Part shown: one piece after another, positions 44,488 to 56,258 of the stretch
Layout of the letters: the number at the start of each line of letters is the position of its first letter
Numbering within the stretch: the first letter of the stretch is position 1
Assembly (NCBI GenBank): GCA_000585075.1
Contig: JEMY01000015.1
Span: 1 to 64,000, forward strand
Direction of reading: 5' to 3'
From: Candidatus Accumulibacter regalis
Lineage (GTDB): Bacteria; Pseudomonadota; Gammaproteobacteria; Burkholderiales; Rhodocyclaceae
DNA length: 64,000 nucleotides
Program-made: the position numbers and the translations under genes
Notes under the pieces: generated by a model
The model's database searches: none
What the model was told of the DNA's origin: nothing
What the model saw: the letters and a program-made list of their open reading frames with translations, nothing else

Positions 44488-45192
44488 GTGTCTGAGGTCA
44501 GCTTTTCGCCGATCGGATTTCTGGCGACGCCGTTTCGCGATCGCTTCGGCATCCCCCGGCAGGGGCAACTGGCGCCGCATGCCCACGGCCAGTTGCGCCT
44601 GCTGCGACCGTATGATCGAGAAGAGGCGGTGCGTGGCCTGGACGAGTTCTCGCACGTCTGGCTCAGTTTCGTTTTCCACCGTAGCGCAGATCAGTGGAGC
44701 CCGACGGTCCGCCCACCGCGCCTTGGCGGCAACGCGCGGGTCGGTGTTTTCGCCAGCCGTAGCCCATTTCGCCCCAACCCCCTGGGCCTGTCGCTGGTCG
44801 AGTTGCTGGCGATCGATACGCGCGCCGGCGTGCTGCTCACTTTCGGCGGCGTTGACCTGCTCGACGGGACTCCCGTTCTCGATATCAAACCGTACCTTCC
44901 GTTTGCCGAAAGCCAGCCGGCCGCACGCGCTGGCTTCGTTGCCGGCCCGCCGCGGCAGCTGGCCGTCGAATTCAGTGCGCAGGCGGCTGCGCAGCTGCCG
45001 CTCCATGAGCGGCGCTGGCCTGATCTGGCGGACCTGTTGCGCGAGGTTTTGGCACAGGATCCGCGCCCGGCATACGCGGACGATCCGTTACGGCATTACG
45101 GCTTTCGCCTCTATGATCTGGAAATCAAGTGGCGTTGTACGGCGGCGGTCGCCATTGTCGAAGACATCGTTGGACCGTCGTCAGGTGCGTAG
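44488..45192 (+). CDS. trmO: TrmO/TsaA-like tRNA (adenine37-N6)-methyltransferase
   Basis: The 234-aa product matches the TsaA/YaeB family: FSPIGFLATPFRDRFGIPRQG in outline, LDEFSHVWLSFVFH, RVGVFASRSPFRPNPLGLS, LDGTPVLDIKPYLPFAE. The N-terminal beta barrel binds SAM; the enzyme N6-methylates t6A37 in tRNA-Thr. The GTG at 44488 with GGAG upstream is chosen; the open frame continues upstream into the cbiX region without homology. Confidence 0.9.
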   Translation: MSEVSFSPIGFLATPFRDRFGIPRQGQLAPHAHGQLRLLRPYDREEAVRGLDEFSHVWLSFVFHRSADQWSPTVRPPRLGGNARVGVFASRSPFRPNPLGLSLVELLAIDTRAGVLLTFGGVDLLDGTPVLDIKPYLPFAESQPAARAGFVAGPPRQLAVEFSAQAAAQLPLHERRWPDLADLLREVLAQDPRPAYADDPLRHYGFRLYDLEIKWRCTAAVAIVEDIVGPSSGA

Positions 45193-45458
45193 GGGTGAAC
45201 TGCGCGAGCCGGAACCAGCGGCAGTTGCCAACTGCCTTCTCGCGAAGGTCTGCGCGCGTGCATTGTCGCCGACCTCTCGCTGATCTCCGGTCGGCTGCTG
45301 GGGCGTGTCAGCGTAGCCGCGCTGGCTGCGTTAGTAGGGGATCATCGTCACGCATCTGGCGGCGCATTTGTTGCGAGCAAGCTGTCGCCACTTGATCGGC
45401 CCGCAATTCTGCGACCGCAGGCGATCGCTCTGGAGAATATCACCTTGGAGATCCGTCC

Positions 45459-45905
45459 ATGAAAAGCTTGATCGGAGCGTTGCTCCTGCTGGCCCTGGTT
45501 CAACCGAACACCGTTTTGGCCGACCGCGGTGCCCCTGCTGCTTACTATCCGGTATCCGGCGCGGTGGTTGTGGGGGGCGCTTACGGGCGGCGCGGCGGCT
45601 ATTACGGGCCGAGATGGGGTTACCCGGCCCCGAGCGTCGGCGTCTATTTTGGCGGTCCGGTGGGTTGGGGAGGTCCGTGGGGGCCTCCGGTGTACTATCC
45701 GCAGCCCCTCTATCCGCCGGTCGTTGCCGTGCCACCGCCGGTCGTGTACGTGGAGAGGGGCGAAAGAAGCGGCGCGCGCGAGTACGGCAGCGGCGAAGCT
45801 CTGGAGCCCGGCTATTGGTACTACTGCCGGGAAAACGCTGGCTACTTCCCGGCAGTGACGCAGTGCCCCGGCTCCTGGGAGCAGGTCGCGCCACGCCCGG
45901 ATTAG
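45459..45905 (+). CDS. Secreted Pro/Gly/Tyr-rich protein, function unknown
   Basis: The 148-aa product has a signal peptide (LIGALLLLALVQPNTVLA), a low-complexity middle (GGYYGPRWGYP, GPPVYYPQPLYPPVVAVPPP) and a C-terminal module with two Cys (PGYWYYCRENAGYFPAVTQCPGSWEQV in outline). Small envelope proteins with such a C-terminal Tyr-Cys...Cys-Pro-x-x-Trp end are common in proteobacteria but uncharacterised. It is monocistronic, facing pdxH tail to tail. Confidence 0.8.
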   Translation: MKSLIGALLLLALVQPNTVLADRGAPAAYYPVSGAVVVGGAYGRRGGYYGPRWGYPAPSVGVYFGGPVGWGGPWGPPVYYPQPLYPPVVAVPPPVVYVERGERSGAREYGSGEALEPGYWYYCRENAGYFPAVTQCPGSWEQVAPRPD

Positions 45906-45989
45906 GACCGCGCTGAGTGGATGGAATGTTTGCCGCGACGCCAGAAGGAGGTGTCGAGAAGGGATGGGGGGCCTCGATGCGGCAGGCGT

Positions 45990-46628
45990 TTACGGGGCGA
46001 GTCGCTCGCGAGTCCATCGCCGATCGGCGTCGAGTTGGTAGCGCAAGCGGTCGTGCAAACGGCTCTTGCGCCCCTGCCAGAATTCCCAGCAATCCGGTTG
46101 CAGGCGGTAGCCGCCCCAGTGCGGCGGGCGCGGCGGGTGGAGAAGAAAGCGGGTGCCGTAGCGAGCGGCGTTGGCGACGAGTAGCGCACGGCTGGGAATG
46201 ACCTGACTCTGTGGGCTGGCCCAGGCGCCGATTCTTGAATCGAGCGGGCGGCTGGCAAAGTAGGCGTCGCTCTCAGCTTCAGCGACCTTGTCGACCCGGC
46301 CTTCGATACGCACCACCCGTTCCAGTTCGACCCAGTGGAACTGCAGCGCCGCCCAGGGATTGGTGGCCAGCTCGCGGCCCTTGCGGCTTTCGTAGTTGGT
46401 AAACCAGGTGATGCCCTGAGCGTCGAAGCCCTTGATCAGAACCACCCGGGTGGACGGGCGCATGCTGCTGTCGACCGTGGCCAGGGTCATCGCATTCGGC
46501 TCGGGTACCTGGGCAGCGATTGCCTCGGCGAGCCATTTCGAAAACTGCTCGAAAGGGTCGGCGAGCGACGCGTCCTCGCTGAGTTCGGCACGCTCGTAGC
46601 TTTTTCGGAGGTCAGTGAGTTGGGTCAT
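45990..46628 (-). CDS. pdxH: PdxH, pyridoxamine 5'-phosphate oxidase
   Basis: The 212-aa FMN enzyme makes pyridoxal 5'-phosphate. It shows [38 protein letters not shown] in outline, [31 protein letters not shown] and the C-terminal signature [17 protein letters not shown]...[10 protein letters not shown]. The ATG at 46628 gives the family-typical length; its ribosome binding site is weak. Confidence 0.96.
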   Translation of the reverse strand: MTQLTDLRKSYERAELSEDASLADPFEQFSKWLAEAIAAQVPEPNAMTLATVDSSMRPSTRVVLIKGFDAQGITWFTNYESRKGRELATNPWAALQFHWVELERVVRIEGRVDKVAEAESDAYFASRPLDSRIGAWASPQSQVIPSRALLVANAARYGTRFLLHPPRPPHWGGYRLQPDCWEFWQGRKSRLHDRLRYQLDADRRWTRERLAP

Positions 46629-46769
46629 CGTCGGCGAGGGGGACAAACAAGGGTTTAAGGAGGCTGGCCGGGCGCAAGCGGGACGCCTTGGGGCCGGGCA
46701 GGGTGAGTGCGCCGACCGCCATTGTCGAGGCGCGCGGCAAGCGACGAGCAATGTTCCATGCGTGGGGGG

Positions 46770-48572
46770 TCAGCACTTTGCAGCATCCTGCAGCCAGCCG
46801 TCGCGCAGGGTATTGCGCTTTTTTTTCAAGACCAGCTTGTGCTTGTCGCTGGCTGGCGAACCGAGTTGCACCGTGAAGTCCATCAGCTCGTCGCGTCGGA
46901 AAGCATGTACGCGGATGGTTTCTCCTGCATGCCGCCGGCACAACAGGGGCTCGAGCGAATCCGGCGTAACCCGCAGACCGTCGATGGCGACCAGGAGGTC
47001 GCCGGCCGAGAGGCCGGCAGCTTGCGCAGGACTGTCCTGGTAGACGGTCGCCAGGCGTACTTCGTTACCATCAGTGCTGGTTTTTGCGCCCAGTGTCGGC
47101 GTCATCGACGTTTTCTGGCGCCGCAGCCGGATGCCAAAAGGTTTCAGCAGTGGTGCCAGCGCAAGCTCGGCTGTGCCATGGATTGCTGCTGCGAAAAACG
47201 GCTCCAGTTCGAGCCCGGAAAGCTCCTCGGCGAGCAGTCGAATGTCGTCGTCGCCGACGCCTACGCCGTCGTGTCCAGCACGTTCGCCGTGCCGCAGCCA
47301 GAGGGCACGCATGACGTCGTCGAGCGAAACCCGGCCGTTGGTGCCGGCACGCAGGGTGAGGTCCAGAGCAAGGGCGACCAGGGCGCCCTTGGCATAGTAG
47401 CTGACCACAGCGTTGGGCGTGTTCTCGTCGGGCCGGTAGTACTTGGTCCACGCGTCGAAGCTCGACTCGGCCAGTGTCTGGCGCTTTCGGCCTGGATCGC
47501 GGCGCACCTTGCCGATCGTGCGGGCGACCAATCGCAGCCACTCCTTCTGGTCGATCAAACCGCAGCGCAGGAGAGCCAGGTCGTCATAGTACGAGGTGAA
47601 GCCTTCGAAGGCCCAGAGCAGGGTGGTGTAGTTCTCGGCGTCGAGATTGCCGGCAGTGAATGCGTCCGGGCGGATGCGCTTGATGTTCCAGCTGTGAAAA
47701 TACTCGTGGCTGCACAGACCCAGGAAAGCCACGTAGCGCTCGGGCGTGCCTTTCATCCCCGCGTAGGGGAGATCGTTGCGGGCACAGAGCAGCGCCGTCG
47801 AGGCGCGGTGCTCGAGGCCGCCGTAGCCGTCCGCGACGGCGGTGACGAGAAACAGGTAGGAGGGCATTGGCGCGGGCTCGCCGAAAAAGCGAATCTGCCA
47901 TGCGCAAAGGCGCTCCAGGTCGCCGGTGAGACGTGCCAGATCGCAGTCATGGCGACCGCTAATAACCACTTCGTGGGGCACTCCGCAAGCGCTGAAAGCG
48001 GCCAGCGTGAAGTCGCCCAGCTCCACCGGGTGGTCGATCAGTTCGGCATAACTGGCGGCCCGGTAGGTGCCGAAGCCGTGGCGGTGGGCCGTGCCTCGCT
48101 CGCCTTCGGCCGGCGACAGCGCGGTTGCCACGCGCCAGTTGTGATAGCGCTTGCCAAGCGGCCGCTGGATATCGACCAGGCAGGGCAGATGCTCGTGACC
48201 GACGGCGCGCAGGAAGACGCTGCTGCCGTTGAAGAAGGCATGCGTTTGGTCGAGGTGCGCGCCGCGCACGGAGAGATCCCAGGCGTAGACCTCACAGCTG
48301 ACCGTCAGTGAGGAGCGCTTTTCGCCTGTCGGAATGGCCTGCCAGGTGTGCTTGTCGATCTTGGTGAGGGTGACCGCCTTGCCGGCCGACTCGGCCCGTA
48401 TGGAGACGATGTGACGCGCGAAGTCACGAATCAGGTAGCTGCCGGGGATCCAGGCGGGAAGAGCAAAGCGCTGCCCGGCCGGATTGGCTGTTGAAACGGT
48501 GCACCGCACTTCGAAGAGGTGTGCTTCCGGATTGCTCGCGCGGATGGCGTAATGGATCGTGGCCGGCTTCAT
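46770..48572 (-). CDS. M61-family glycyl aminopeptidase with PDZ domain
   Basis: The 600-aa metallopeptidase has an N-terminal beta domain, a catalytic domain with zinc motif HEYFH at residues 289-293 (LCSHEYFHSWNIKRIRP), a downstream LWAFEGFTSYYDDL containing the third ligand Glu, and a C-terminal PDZ domain (TVYQDSPAQAAGLSAGDLLVAIDGLRV in outline). No signal peptide is evident, suggesting a cytoplasmic enzyme. The ATG at 48572 follows GAGGAAAA. Confidence 0.9.
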   Translation of the reverse strand: MKPATIHYAIRASNPEAHLFEVRCTVSTANPAGQRFALPAWIPGSYLIRDFARHIVSIRAESAGKAVTLTKIDKHTWQAIPTGEKRSSLTVSCEVYAWDLSVRGAHLDQTHAFFNGSSVFLRAVGHEHLPCLVDIQRPLGKRYHNWRVATALSPAEGERGTAHRHGFGTYRAASYAELIDHPVELGDFTLAAFSACGVPHEVVISGRHDCDLARLTGDLERLCAWQIRFFGEPAPMPSYLFLVTAVADGYGGLEHRASTALLCARNDLPYAGMKGTPERYVAFLGLCSHEYFHSWNIKRIRPDAFTAGNLDAENYTTLLWAFEGFTSYYDDLALLRCGLIDQKEWLRLVARTIGKVRRDPGRKRQTLAESSFDAWTKYYRPDENTPNAVVSYYAKGALVALALDLTLRAGTNGRVSLDDVMRALWLRHGERAGHDGVGVGDDDIRLLAEELSGLELEPFFAAAIHGTAELALAPLLKPFGIRLRRQKTSMTPTLGAKTSTDGNEVRLATVYQDSPAQAAGLSAGDLLVAIDGLRVTPDSLEPLLCRRHAGETIRVHAFRRDELMDFTVQLGSPASDKHKLVLKKKRNTLRDGWLQDAAKC

Positions 48573-48764
48573 TGGCTGTTTTTTCCTCTTCGCAGGGCGT
48601 GACCGGAATTGTACGGGTTCTTTCCGGTCCAACGACATGGGATGTTCGGGTAGCTCGATGCGGTCGACGGCAGGGTATTTGCTTCCCTTCCCGATCCTCG
48701 TCTGCGTTCATTTCATGCATTGATCATTCCTTGGATCCGGATTGAAGCCGTGCCACAATGCTTC

Positions 48765-48787
48765 GTCGGGCATAGCCCCGACCTACT
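48765..48787 (-). repeat. Possible REP-like palindromic element
   Basis: On the minus strand a GTAG tetranucleotide is followed by GTCGGG, a short loop and CCCGAC. This layout, GTAG plus an imperfect hairpin, is that of REP elements mobilised by RAYT transposases. Only one copy is visible here, so the assignment is tentative; it could also be part of the leader of the next gene. Confidence 0.35.
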
Positions 48788-48820
48788 GTTAATCCCGTCA
48801 AAGAGGAAGGAGACAAGGAA

Positions 48821-50853
<2,033 letters not shown>

Positions 50854-51379
50854 TCCCGCACTCGACTTGTTGTGGCCTGCGGGCAGGGCGGCAGGCGCTC
50901 TGTCAGGCCCCTGCGCCAGAGAAAGCGGCCGATCGAAGCCGGGCAACCCGGTGCGTCGTTGGGCAGCCAGCGGCGGCGAGTGCCACCGATTCCTGCGCGG
51001 CATGGCCAGGTGGCGCCTCGTCTCGGTCGCCGTTTCCCCGCGCAGCCAGACACCGACGTCGACGAGCCGCTCGTCCGACGCTCGGCTGGCGTCGTGCCTC
51101 GATCCACTTGATCAGCACGGCGCTTCCTGCCGCGCAGGGGCTGGGGCTTGCCCGATAGCGCCAGAATGCCCTAGTCTGGTGCCTGGATGCTTCCCCGATG
51201 GTTTGTCAATTGGCTTGTGGCTGGGCCGGGCCCTTGCCTGCGGGAGCAGTGCCTGCCGCGTCGCAGAGGTGCGAGGAGAGCGCGGTCCGACTTGCAGTTC
51301 AGGCATGGCTTGCCTTGGCCGAAGTCCGGTCGAGCCGAGCTGAGTACCCTTGGATCGATAAAGAAAACAGGAGAGCGGC
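50854..51379. other. 526-bp intergenic region upstream of glutamate dehydrogenase
   Basis: Several short open frames occur on both strands but none shows a recognisable protein, a steady codon pattern or a good ribosome binding site. It ends with AGGAGAG before the dehydrogenase start. No clear promoter or hairpin was found. It may hold a promoter and long leader, or a decayed gene. Confidence 0.4.
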
Positions 51380-54300
51380 ATGGCAATGACCAATGAATCC
51401 ACCGTCAATCTGCGGCGCAACCTGCGCGAAATAGCCGAGCAACAGAATCTGCCCGCGCGCGTGGACGAGTATCTCGAATGCTACTTCGCCGATGGCGAGC
51501 TCAGCGACGCCAGTGACGCCAGCCCGGAAGAACTTCTCGGCGCGGCCGTCCAGCATTTTCGCCTGGGCGACGTGCGACCGCCGGGACAAGCTGCCGTCGC
51601 TCTGTACACTCCGGATTTCGACCGGCACGGCTGGCATTCTCCGCATACCGTAATCGATGTCGTGACCGACGACATGCCGTTCCTGGTCGATTCGATCACC
51701 ATGGTCGTCTACCGCCATGGCCTGGTCATCCATCGCTTGCTGCATCCTCTGCTGGCCACCGAGAGGAATACCGAGGGCCACCTGCAACGCACCTTGGCAC
51801 GCGGCGCCACGGGCAGTCAGCCCGAGTCGTGGATTCACCTCGAGATCGACCGTGTCGGCGACGCCGCACTGCTTGAGCAACTGCGTCAGGAGATTGCCGG
51901 CGTCCTCGTCGATGTGCGTGCTGCAGTCGAAGACGTCGCAGCCATACAGAGCTGCATGCAACAAGCGTACGACGAGATGATCGCCGTACCAGGTCCAGAG
52001 AGTGATGAAGCGGGGGCCTATCTGCGCTGGATCGGCGTCAATAATTTTGTCTTTCTCGGCTATGCCGATTACGTCGTAAACGCGCAAGGCAGTGCGCTTG
52101 CTCGTGTCGATGAGAGCGGGCGCGGCATCCTCCGTCACGACGATCACCCGGGATTTGGTCATTGCCTGGCGGGATTTCAGGGGGCCGTCGCCGAGTTGGG
52201 CAGAGATCCGTCGCCGCTGATTCTGGTCAAGACCGACGCGCGCTCGACCGTTCATCGCTCGGCCTACCTCGACTTCATCGGCGTCAAGCGCTATGGCGCC
52301 GCCGGCAACGTCGTCGGCCTGCGCGCGCTGGTCGGCCTGTACACGGCGCACGTCTATCACGTGGCGGCCACCGACATTCCCATCCTGCGGCGCAAGATAA
52401 CGGCGGTCAGGGAAGCCATCGGCTTCATCCCGCGCAGTCACCGCGACAAGACCCTGCTCAATGTCCTCGAAACCTATCCGCGCGATGAGTTGATCGAGAT
52501 CGCGCAGGACGACCTGATGGCCATTGCGCGTGGCATTGTTTCTCTGCACGAACGCGAGCAGGTGCGGGTCTTCATGCGCAACGATGCATGGGGGCGCTAC
52601 GTCTCGGTGATGGTCTACATGCCGCGCGATCATTTTGACACCCGCCTGCGCAAGCGAATTTCAGCGCTGCTCAACGAAACGCTTGCTGCCGAGAATGTCG
52701 ATTTCTTCATCATGCTCGGCGAATCGCGGCTGGCGCGTATCCACTTCATTGTTCACACTCCGGTTGGCACGACCTACGACTACGATGCCGAGGCCATCGA
52801 AAGACAGGTTGCGCGCATCGTTCGTGGCTGGGCCGACGAACTGAAGCACAATCTCATCGGGCATTACGGTGAGGAGCGCGGTAACGCTCTCTTGCGTCGC
52901 TACGCTTCAGAATTACCACAGTTTTATCAGGAGCGTGTCACGCCCGCCTCGGCGGTGTCCGACCTCGAACGTCTGGAGGCGGCCGAAAGCAGTGGGCGGG
53001 TGGAAGTGAAGCTCAGCGCTGCGCAAGGAGACGATGGCTCACACCAGCACGTAAAACTGTTCCGCCGTGGTCGCCCGCGACCGCTTTCGGCGATCCTGCC
53101 GATTCTCGAGAATCTGGGCCTGACGGTGCTTTCGGAGCAGCCGTTCAACCTGCCACAGAGCGATCTGCACGTCGCCGACTTTGCCGTCCAGTTGCCTGAC
53201 CCGGCTGCGCTCGACGACGACGGTACGCGGCGGGCCTTCGTCGACCTGCTCGAAAGCCTGCTTCGCGACGAGGCCGAGAATGACGGCTTCAACCGCTTGG
53301 TCCTGCTCGCGGGTCTCAATGGCCGCCAGATCGGCATCCTGCGCGCCTACCGCCGCTACCTGCGGCAAGCTGGATTGCCTTTCAGCCAGGCCTACATCGA
53401 GCAATGTCTGGCGACGCACTCGAGCATTACGCGCGGTCTGGTCGACCTCTTCGAAGCCTTGTTCTCGCCAAGCGCCGACGATGCGCGTGCCAAAGCCATT
53501 TCCGACGAGCTGAGCGCGGCTCTGCTGCAGGTCAGCAATCCCAACGACGATCGCATCCTTGCGGCCATGCAGACGGTCATCGAGGCGACTCTGCGCACCA
53601 ACGCCTATCAGGCGGCCAGCGACGGCAAAGCCCGCGACTACCTGGCCATGAAGCTTTCGTCGCGCGATATTCCGTTCCTGCCCGAGCCTGCGCCGCTGTA
53701 CGAAATCTTCGTCTATAGCGATCGCGTCGAAGGCGTGCACCTGCGTGGCGCACGCGTGGCGCGTGGCGGTCTGCGCTGGTCCGACCGGATGGAGGACTTC
53801 CGTACCGAGGTGCTCGGTCTGGTCAAGGCCCAGATGGTGAAGAACGCAGTGATCGTTCCGCTGGGTTCGAAGGGCGGCTTCGTCTGCAAGCGCCCGCCAC
53901 CGGCCACGGACCGCGAAGCCTTCCAGGCCGAAGGGATCGCCTGCTACTCGACTTTCATCCGCGGTCTGCTCGATCTGACCGACAACCTGGTCGATGGCCA
54001 GGTCGTTCCGCCACGCGGCGTACGCCGTCGTGACGGCGACGATGCCTACCTGGTGGTTGCCGCCGACAAGGGGACAGCCACCTTCTCCGACATCGCCAAC
54101 GGGATCGCCATCGAGTACGGTTTCTGGCTCGGCGATGCATTTGCCTCAGGTGGGTCGGTGGGTTACGACCACAAGAAAATGGGCATCACCGCCCGCGGCG
54201 CCTGGGAAGCGGTCAAGCGGCATTTCCGCGAGCTGGGGCTGGATACGCAAACGCAGCCATTCACCGTCGTTGGCGTTGGCGACATGTCCGGGGACGTATT

Positions 54301-56053
54301 TGGCAATGGCATGTTGCTCTCGCCGCAGATCAAGCTGATTGCCGCTTTCGATCACCGCCACCTGTTCCTCGACCCGAACCCCGACCCGGCGACCAGCTAC
54401 GCAGAGCGGCAACGTCTTTTCGCGCTGCCGCGCTCGTCGTGGGCGGACTACGACGCGGCCTTGATTTCCGCCGGTGGTGGCGTCTGGTCGCGCAGCGCCA
54501 AGACCATCCCGCTGTCGCCCGAGGTACGTTCGTGGCTGGGGACCGCAGCCATCCAGTTGCCTCCGCACGAGCTGATCAAGATCATTCTGCAGGCGCCGGT
54601 CGATTTGCTCTACAACGGCGGTATCGGGACCTACGTCAAAGCCAGTAGCGAAAGTCATCAAGAAGCCAACGACCGGGGCAACGACATTCTCCGGGTCGAC
54701 GCCAGTCAACTGCAGGCGCGGGTGATCGGTGAAGGCGGCAACCTCGGGCTGACCCAGCCCGGCCGTATCGAGTTTGCGTTGCACGGTGGCCGCATATTCA
54801 CCGACGCCATCGACAACTCGGCCGGCGTGGACTGCTCCGACCACGAGGTCAACATCAAGATCCTGCTCGCCGGGCTGATCAGCCGTGGTGACGTGACCGG
54901 CAAGCAGCGCGACGCGCTGCTTGCGTCGATGACCGACGAGGTCGGGCGCCTGGTCCTGGCCGACAACTATCAGCAGACGCAGGCCATTGCGCTTGAAGCA
55001 GCGGCCGGGCGTGAATTGATCGAAGCGCATGGCCGTTTCATTCGCAATCTGGAGGCCAAAGGCGCTTTGCGACGCGCCATCGAGGCGCTGCCCGATGACA
55101 AGCGCCTGGCCGAGCGCGCGCAGCAGGGACGGGGTCTCAGTGCGCCGGAACTCTCGGTACTCCTGGCCTACGCCAAGATCACGCTGAAGGAAGCCATCCT
55201 GGCTTCGGAGTTGCCCGACAGCAAAGACGTCTACGAGTTGCTGGTGAACTACTTCCCGGCGGCCGTGCTCGGACCGTGCAGCGAATTGCTGCCGACGCAC
55301 CCCTTGAAGCGCGACATCATCACCACGCAACTGGTCAATCGCCTGGTTAACCGGATGGGGACGATTTTTGTCATGGAAGTCAGCGACGAGACCGGTGCTT
55401 CGCCGGCGGAGGTGGCCGGCGCCTGGTACGCAGCCAGCAGCGTGCTCGACGCTGAAGCGCTATGGCGAGACGTCGAATCCATGGATCTGGTGGTCGACGC
55501 GGCTACCCAGATGGCGCTGATGGTCGACCTGCGGACGATGACCGGGGCGGCGACTCGGCTGCTGGTCACGCAGCATGTCGGCGGTGCATCGATCGGCGAC
55601 ATGATCGCCGAGTACCGCCCGGCGGTGGTCGACGCCATGGAGCGCATTCGTGCCGGCGGCAGTGGTGCGCAGGGGGTCGCGCAACTGCTCGAAGCGCGTG
55701 CGCAGATCGTCGCCGCATTCGAGCTGGTGAATCTTGCCCGCGCCTGCGCTTACCCCTTGAGTCAGGTTGCCGGCGCGCTTGGCGAACTGGCGGAGCAGCT
55801 TGACCTCGACTGGCTCGGCACGGCCATCAACCGGCTTCCGGCGGGCAACCGCTGGCAGGCACGGGCACGCGCTCAGCTCTCCGCCGAGTTGACCAGTCTT
55901 CGCCAGCAGCTCTTGCAGCAGGTGTTGGGCGGCTCCCTGCCGGCGACCGACCAGGCCGGTGCCGTGATTGACGAGCTCAAGAGCAACGTCCCTCAGGACC
56001 TGGCCATGCTTTCTGCCGGTCTGGCAGAAGCCAGGCGGCTGCTGGCCTCCTGA
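51380..56053 (+). CDS. gdhB: NAD-specific glutamate dehydrogenase, large (GDH180) class
   Basis: The 1557-aa product converts glutamate to 2-oxoglutarate, ammonia and NADH in the catabolic direction. The long N-terminal half contains ACT-like regulatory domains (DMPFLVDSITMVVYRHGL). The catalytic core at about residues 780-1200 has RGGLRWSDRMEDFRTEVLGLVKAQMVKNAVIVP in outline, GSKGGFVCK, GDMSGDVFGNGML and VIGEGGNLGLTQ. A helical C-terminal part follows. The length fits the Pseudomonas GdhB class. It lies after the asparaginase gene. Confidence 0.95.
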   Translation: MAMTNESTVNLRRNLREIAEQQNLPARVDEYLECYFADGELSDASDASPEELLGAAVQHFRLGDVRPPGQAAVALYTPDFDRHGWHSPHTVIDVVTDDMPFLVDSITMVVYRHGLVIHRLLHPLLATERNTEGHLQRTLARGATGSQPESWIHLEIDRVGDAALLEQLRQEIAGVLVDVRAAVEDVAAIQSCMQQAYDEMIAVPGPESDEAGAYLRWIGVNNFVFLGYADYVVNAQGSALARVDESGRGILRHDDHPGFGHCLAGFQGAVAELGRDPSPLILVKTDARSTVHRSAYLDFIGVKRYGAAGNVVGLRALVGLYTAHVYHVAATDIPILRRKITAVREAIGFIPRSHRDKTLLNVLETYPRDELIEIAQDDLMAIARGIVSLHEREQVRVFMRNDAWGRYVSVMVYMPRDHFDTRLRKRISALLNETLAAENVDFFIMLGESRLARIHFIVHTPVGTTYDYDAEAIERQVARIVRGWADELKHNLIGHYGEERGNALLRRYASELPQFYQERVTPASAVSDLERLEAAESSGRVEVKLSAAQGDDGSHQHVKLFRRGRPRPLSAILPILENLGLTVLSEQPFNLPQSDLHVADFAVQLPDPAALDDDGTRRAFVDLLESLLRDEAENDGFNRLVLLAGLNGRQIGILRAYRRYLRQAGLPFSQAYIEQCLATHSSITRGLVDLFEALFSPSADDARAKAISDELSAALLQVSNPNDDRILAAMQTVIEATLRTNAYQAASDGKARDYLAMKLSSRDIPFLPEPAPLYEIFVYSDRVEGVHLRGARVARGGLRWSDRMEDFRTEVLGLVKAQMVKNAVIVPLGSKGGFVCKRPPPATDREAFQAEGIACYSTFIRGLLDLTDNLVDGQVVPPRGVRRRDGDDAYLVVAADKGTATFSDIANGIAIEYGFWLGDAFASGGSVGYDHKKMGITARGAWEAVKRHFRELGLDTQTQPFTVVGVGDMSGDVFGNGMLLSPQIKLIAAFDHRHLFLDPNPDPATSYAERQRLFALPRSSWADYDAALISAGGGVWSRSAKTIPLSPEVRSWLGTAAIQLPPHELIKIILQAPVDLLYNGGIGTYVKASSESHQEANDRGNDILRVDASQLQARVIGEGGNLGLTQPGRIEFALHGGRIFTDAIDNSAGVDCSDHEVNIKILLAGLISRGDVTGKQRDALLASMTDEVGRLVLADNYQQTQAIALEAAAGRELIEAHGRFIRNLEAKGALRRAIEALPDDKRLAERAQQGRGLSAPELSVLLAYAKITLKEAILASELPDSKDVYELLVNYFPAAVLGPCSELLPTHPLKRDIITTQLVNRLVNRMGTIFVMEVSDETGASPAEVAGAWYAASSVLDAEALWRDVESMDLVVDAATQMALMVDLRTMTGAATRLLVTQHVGGASIGDMIAEYRPAVVDAMERIRAGGSGAQGVAQLLEARAQIVAAFELVNLARACAYPLSQVAGALGELAEQLDLDWLGTAINRLPAGNRWQARARAQLSAELTSLRQQLLQQVLGGSLPATDQAGAVIDELKSNVPQDLAMLSAGLAEARRLLAS

Positions 56054-56062
56054 CGCGTTTGC

Positions 56063-56102
56063 GGCAGGCGCTTCCGCTCGTCGCGAGCGGGGACAGCGCC
56101 TG
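56063..56102 (+). terminator. Nested hairpin after glutamate dehydrogenase
   Basis: Outer arms GCAGGCGC (56063-56070) and GCGCCTGC (56095-56102) enclose a perfect inner stem CCGCTCG/CGAGCGG with a 3-nt loop. There is no T tract, so intrinsic termination is uncertain; it may only stabilise the 3' end. Confidence 0.35.
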
Positions 56103-56258
56103 CGCCGGCGCGTGCGGTGAGTGCCGGGCAGGCGGGTCAATGCGGCGTCTTGGCGGCCATAATTATGAATTTCGCGGAGACCGTTGAAGGGTTTTGGTGT
56201 AGAATTGCTTGCCAGCTGCGAAGCCTTGATGGGCTCGCAAATCCCCTCAGGATCCTCG

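Noticed and set aside
45331-46092. Leftward open frame across the secreted Pro/Tyr-rich gene
   Set aside because: It is antisense to a gene with a signal peptide and has Arg/Pro-rich shadow composition.
50867-51343. A rightward open frame of about 158 codons and overlapping leftward frames
   Set aside because: Composition is that of random high-GC sequence, rich in Arg/Ser/Ala; no start site, no recognised motif, and several frames are open at once.
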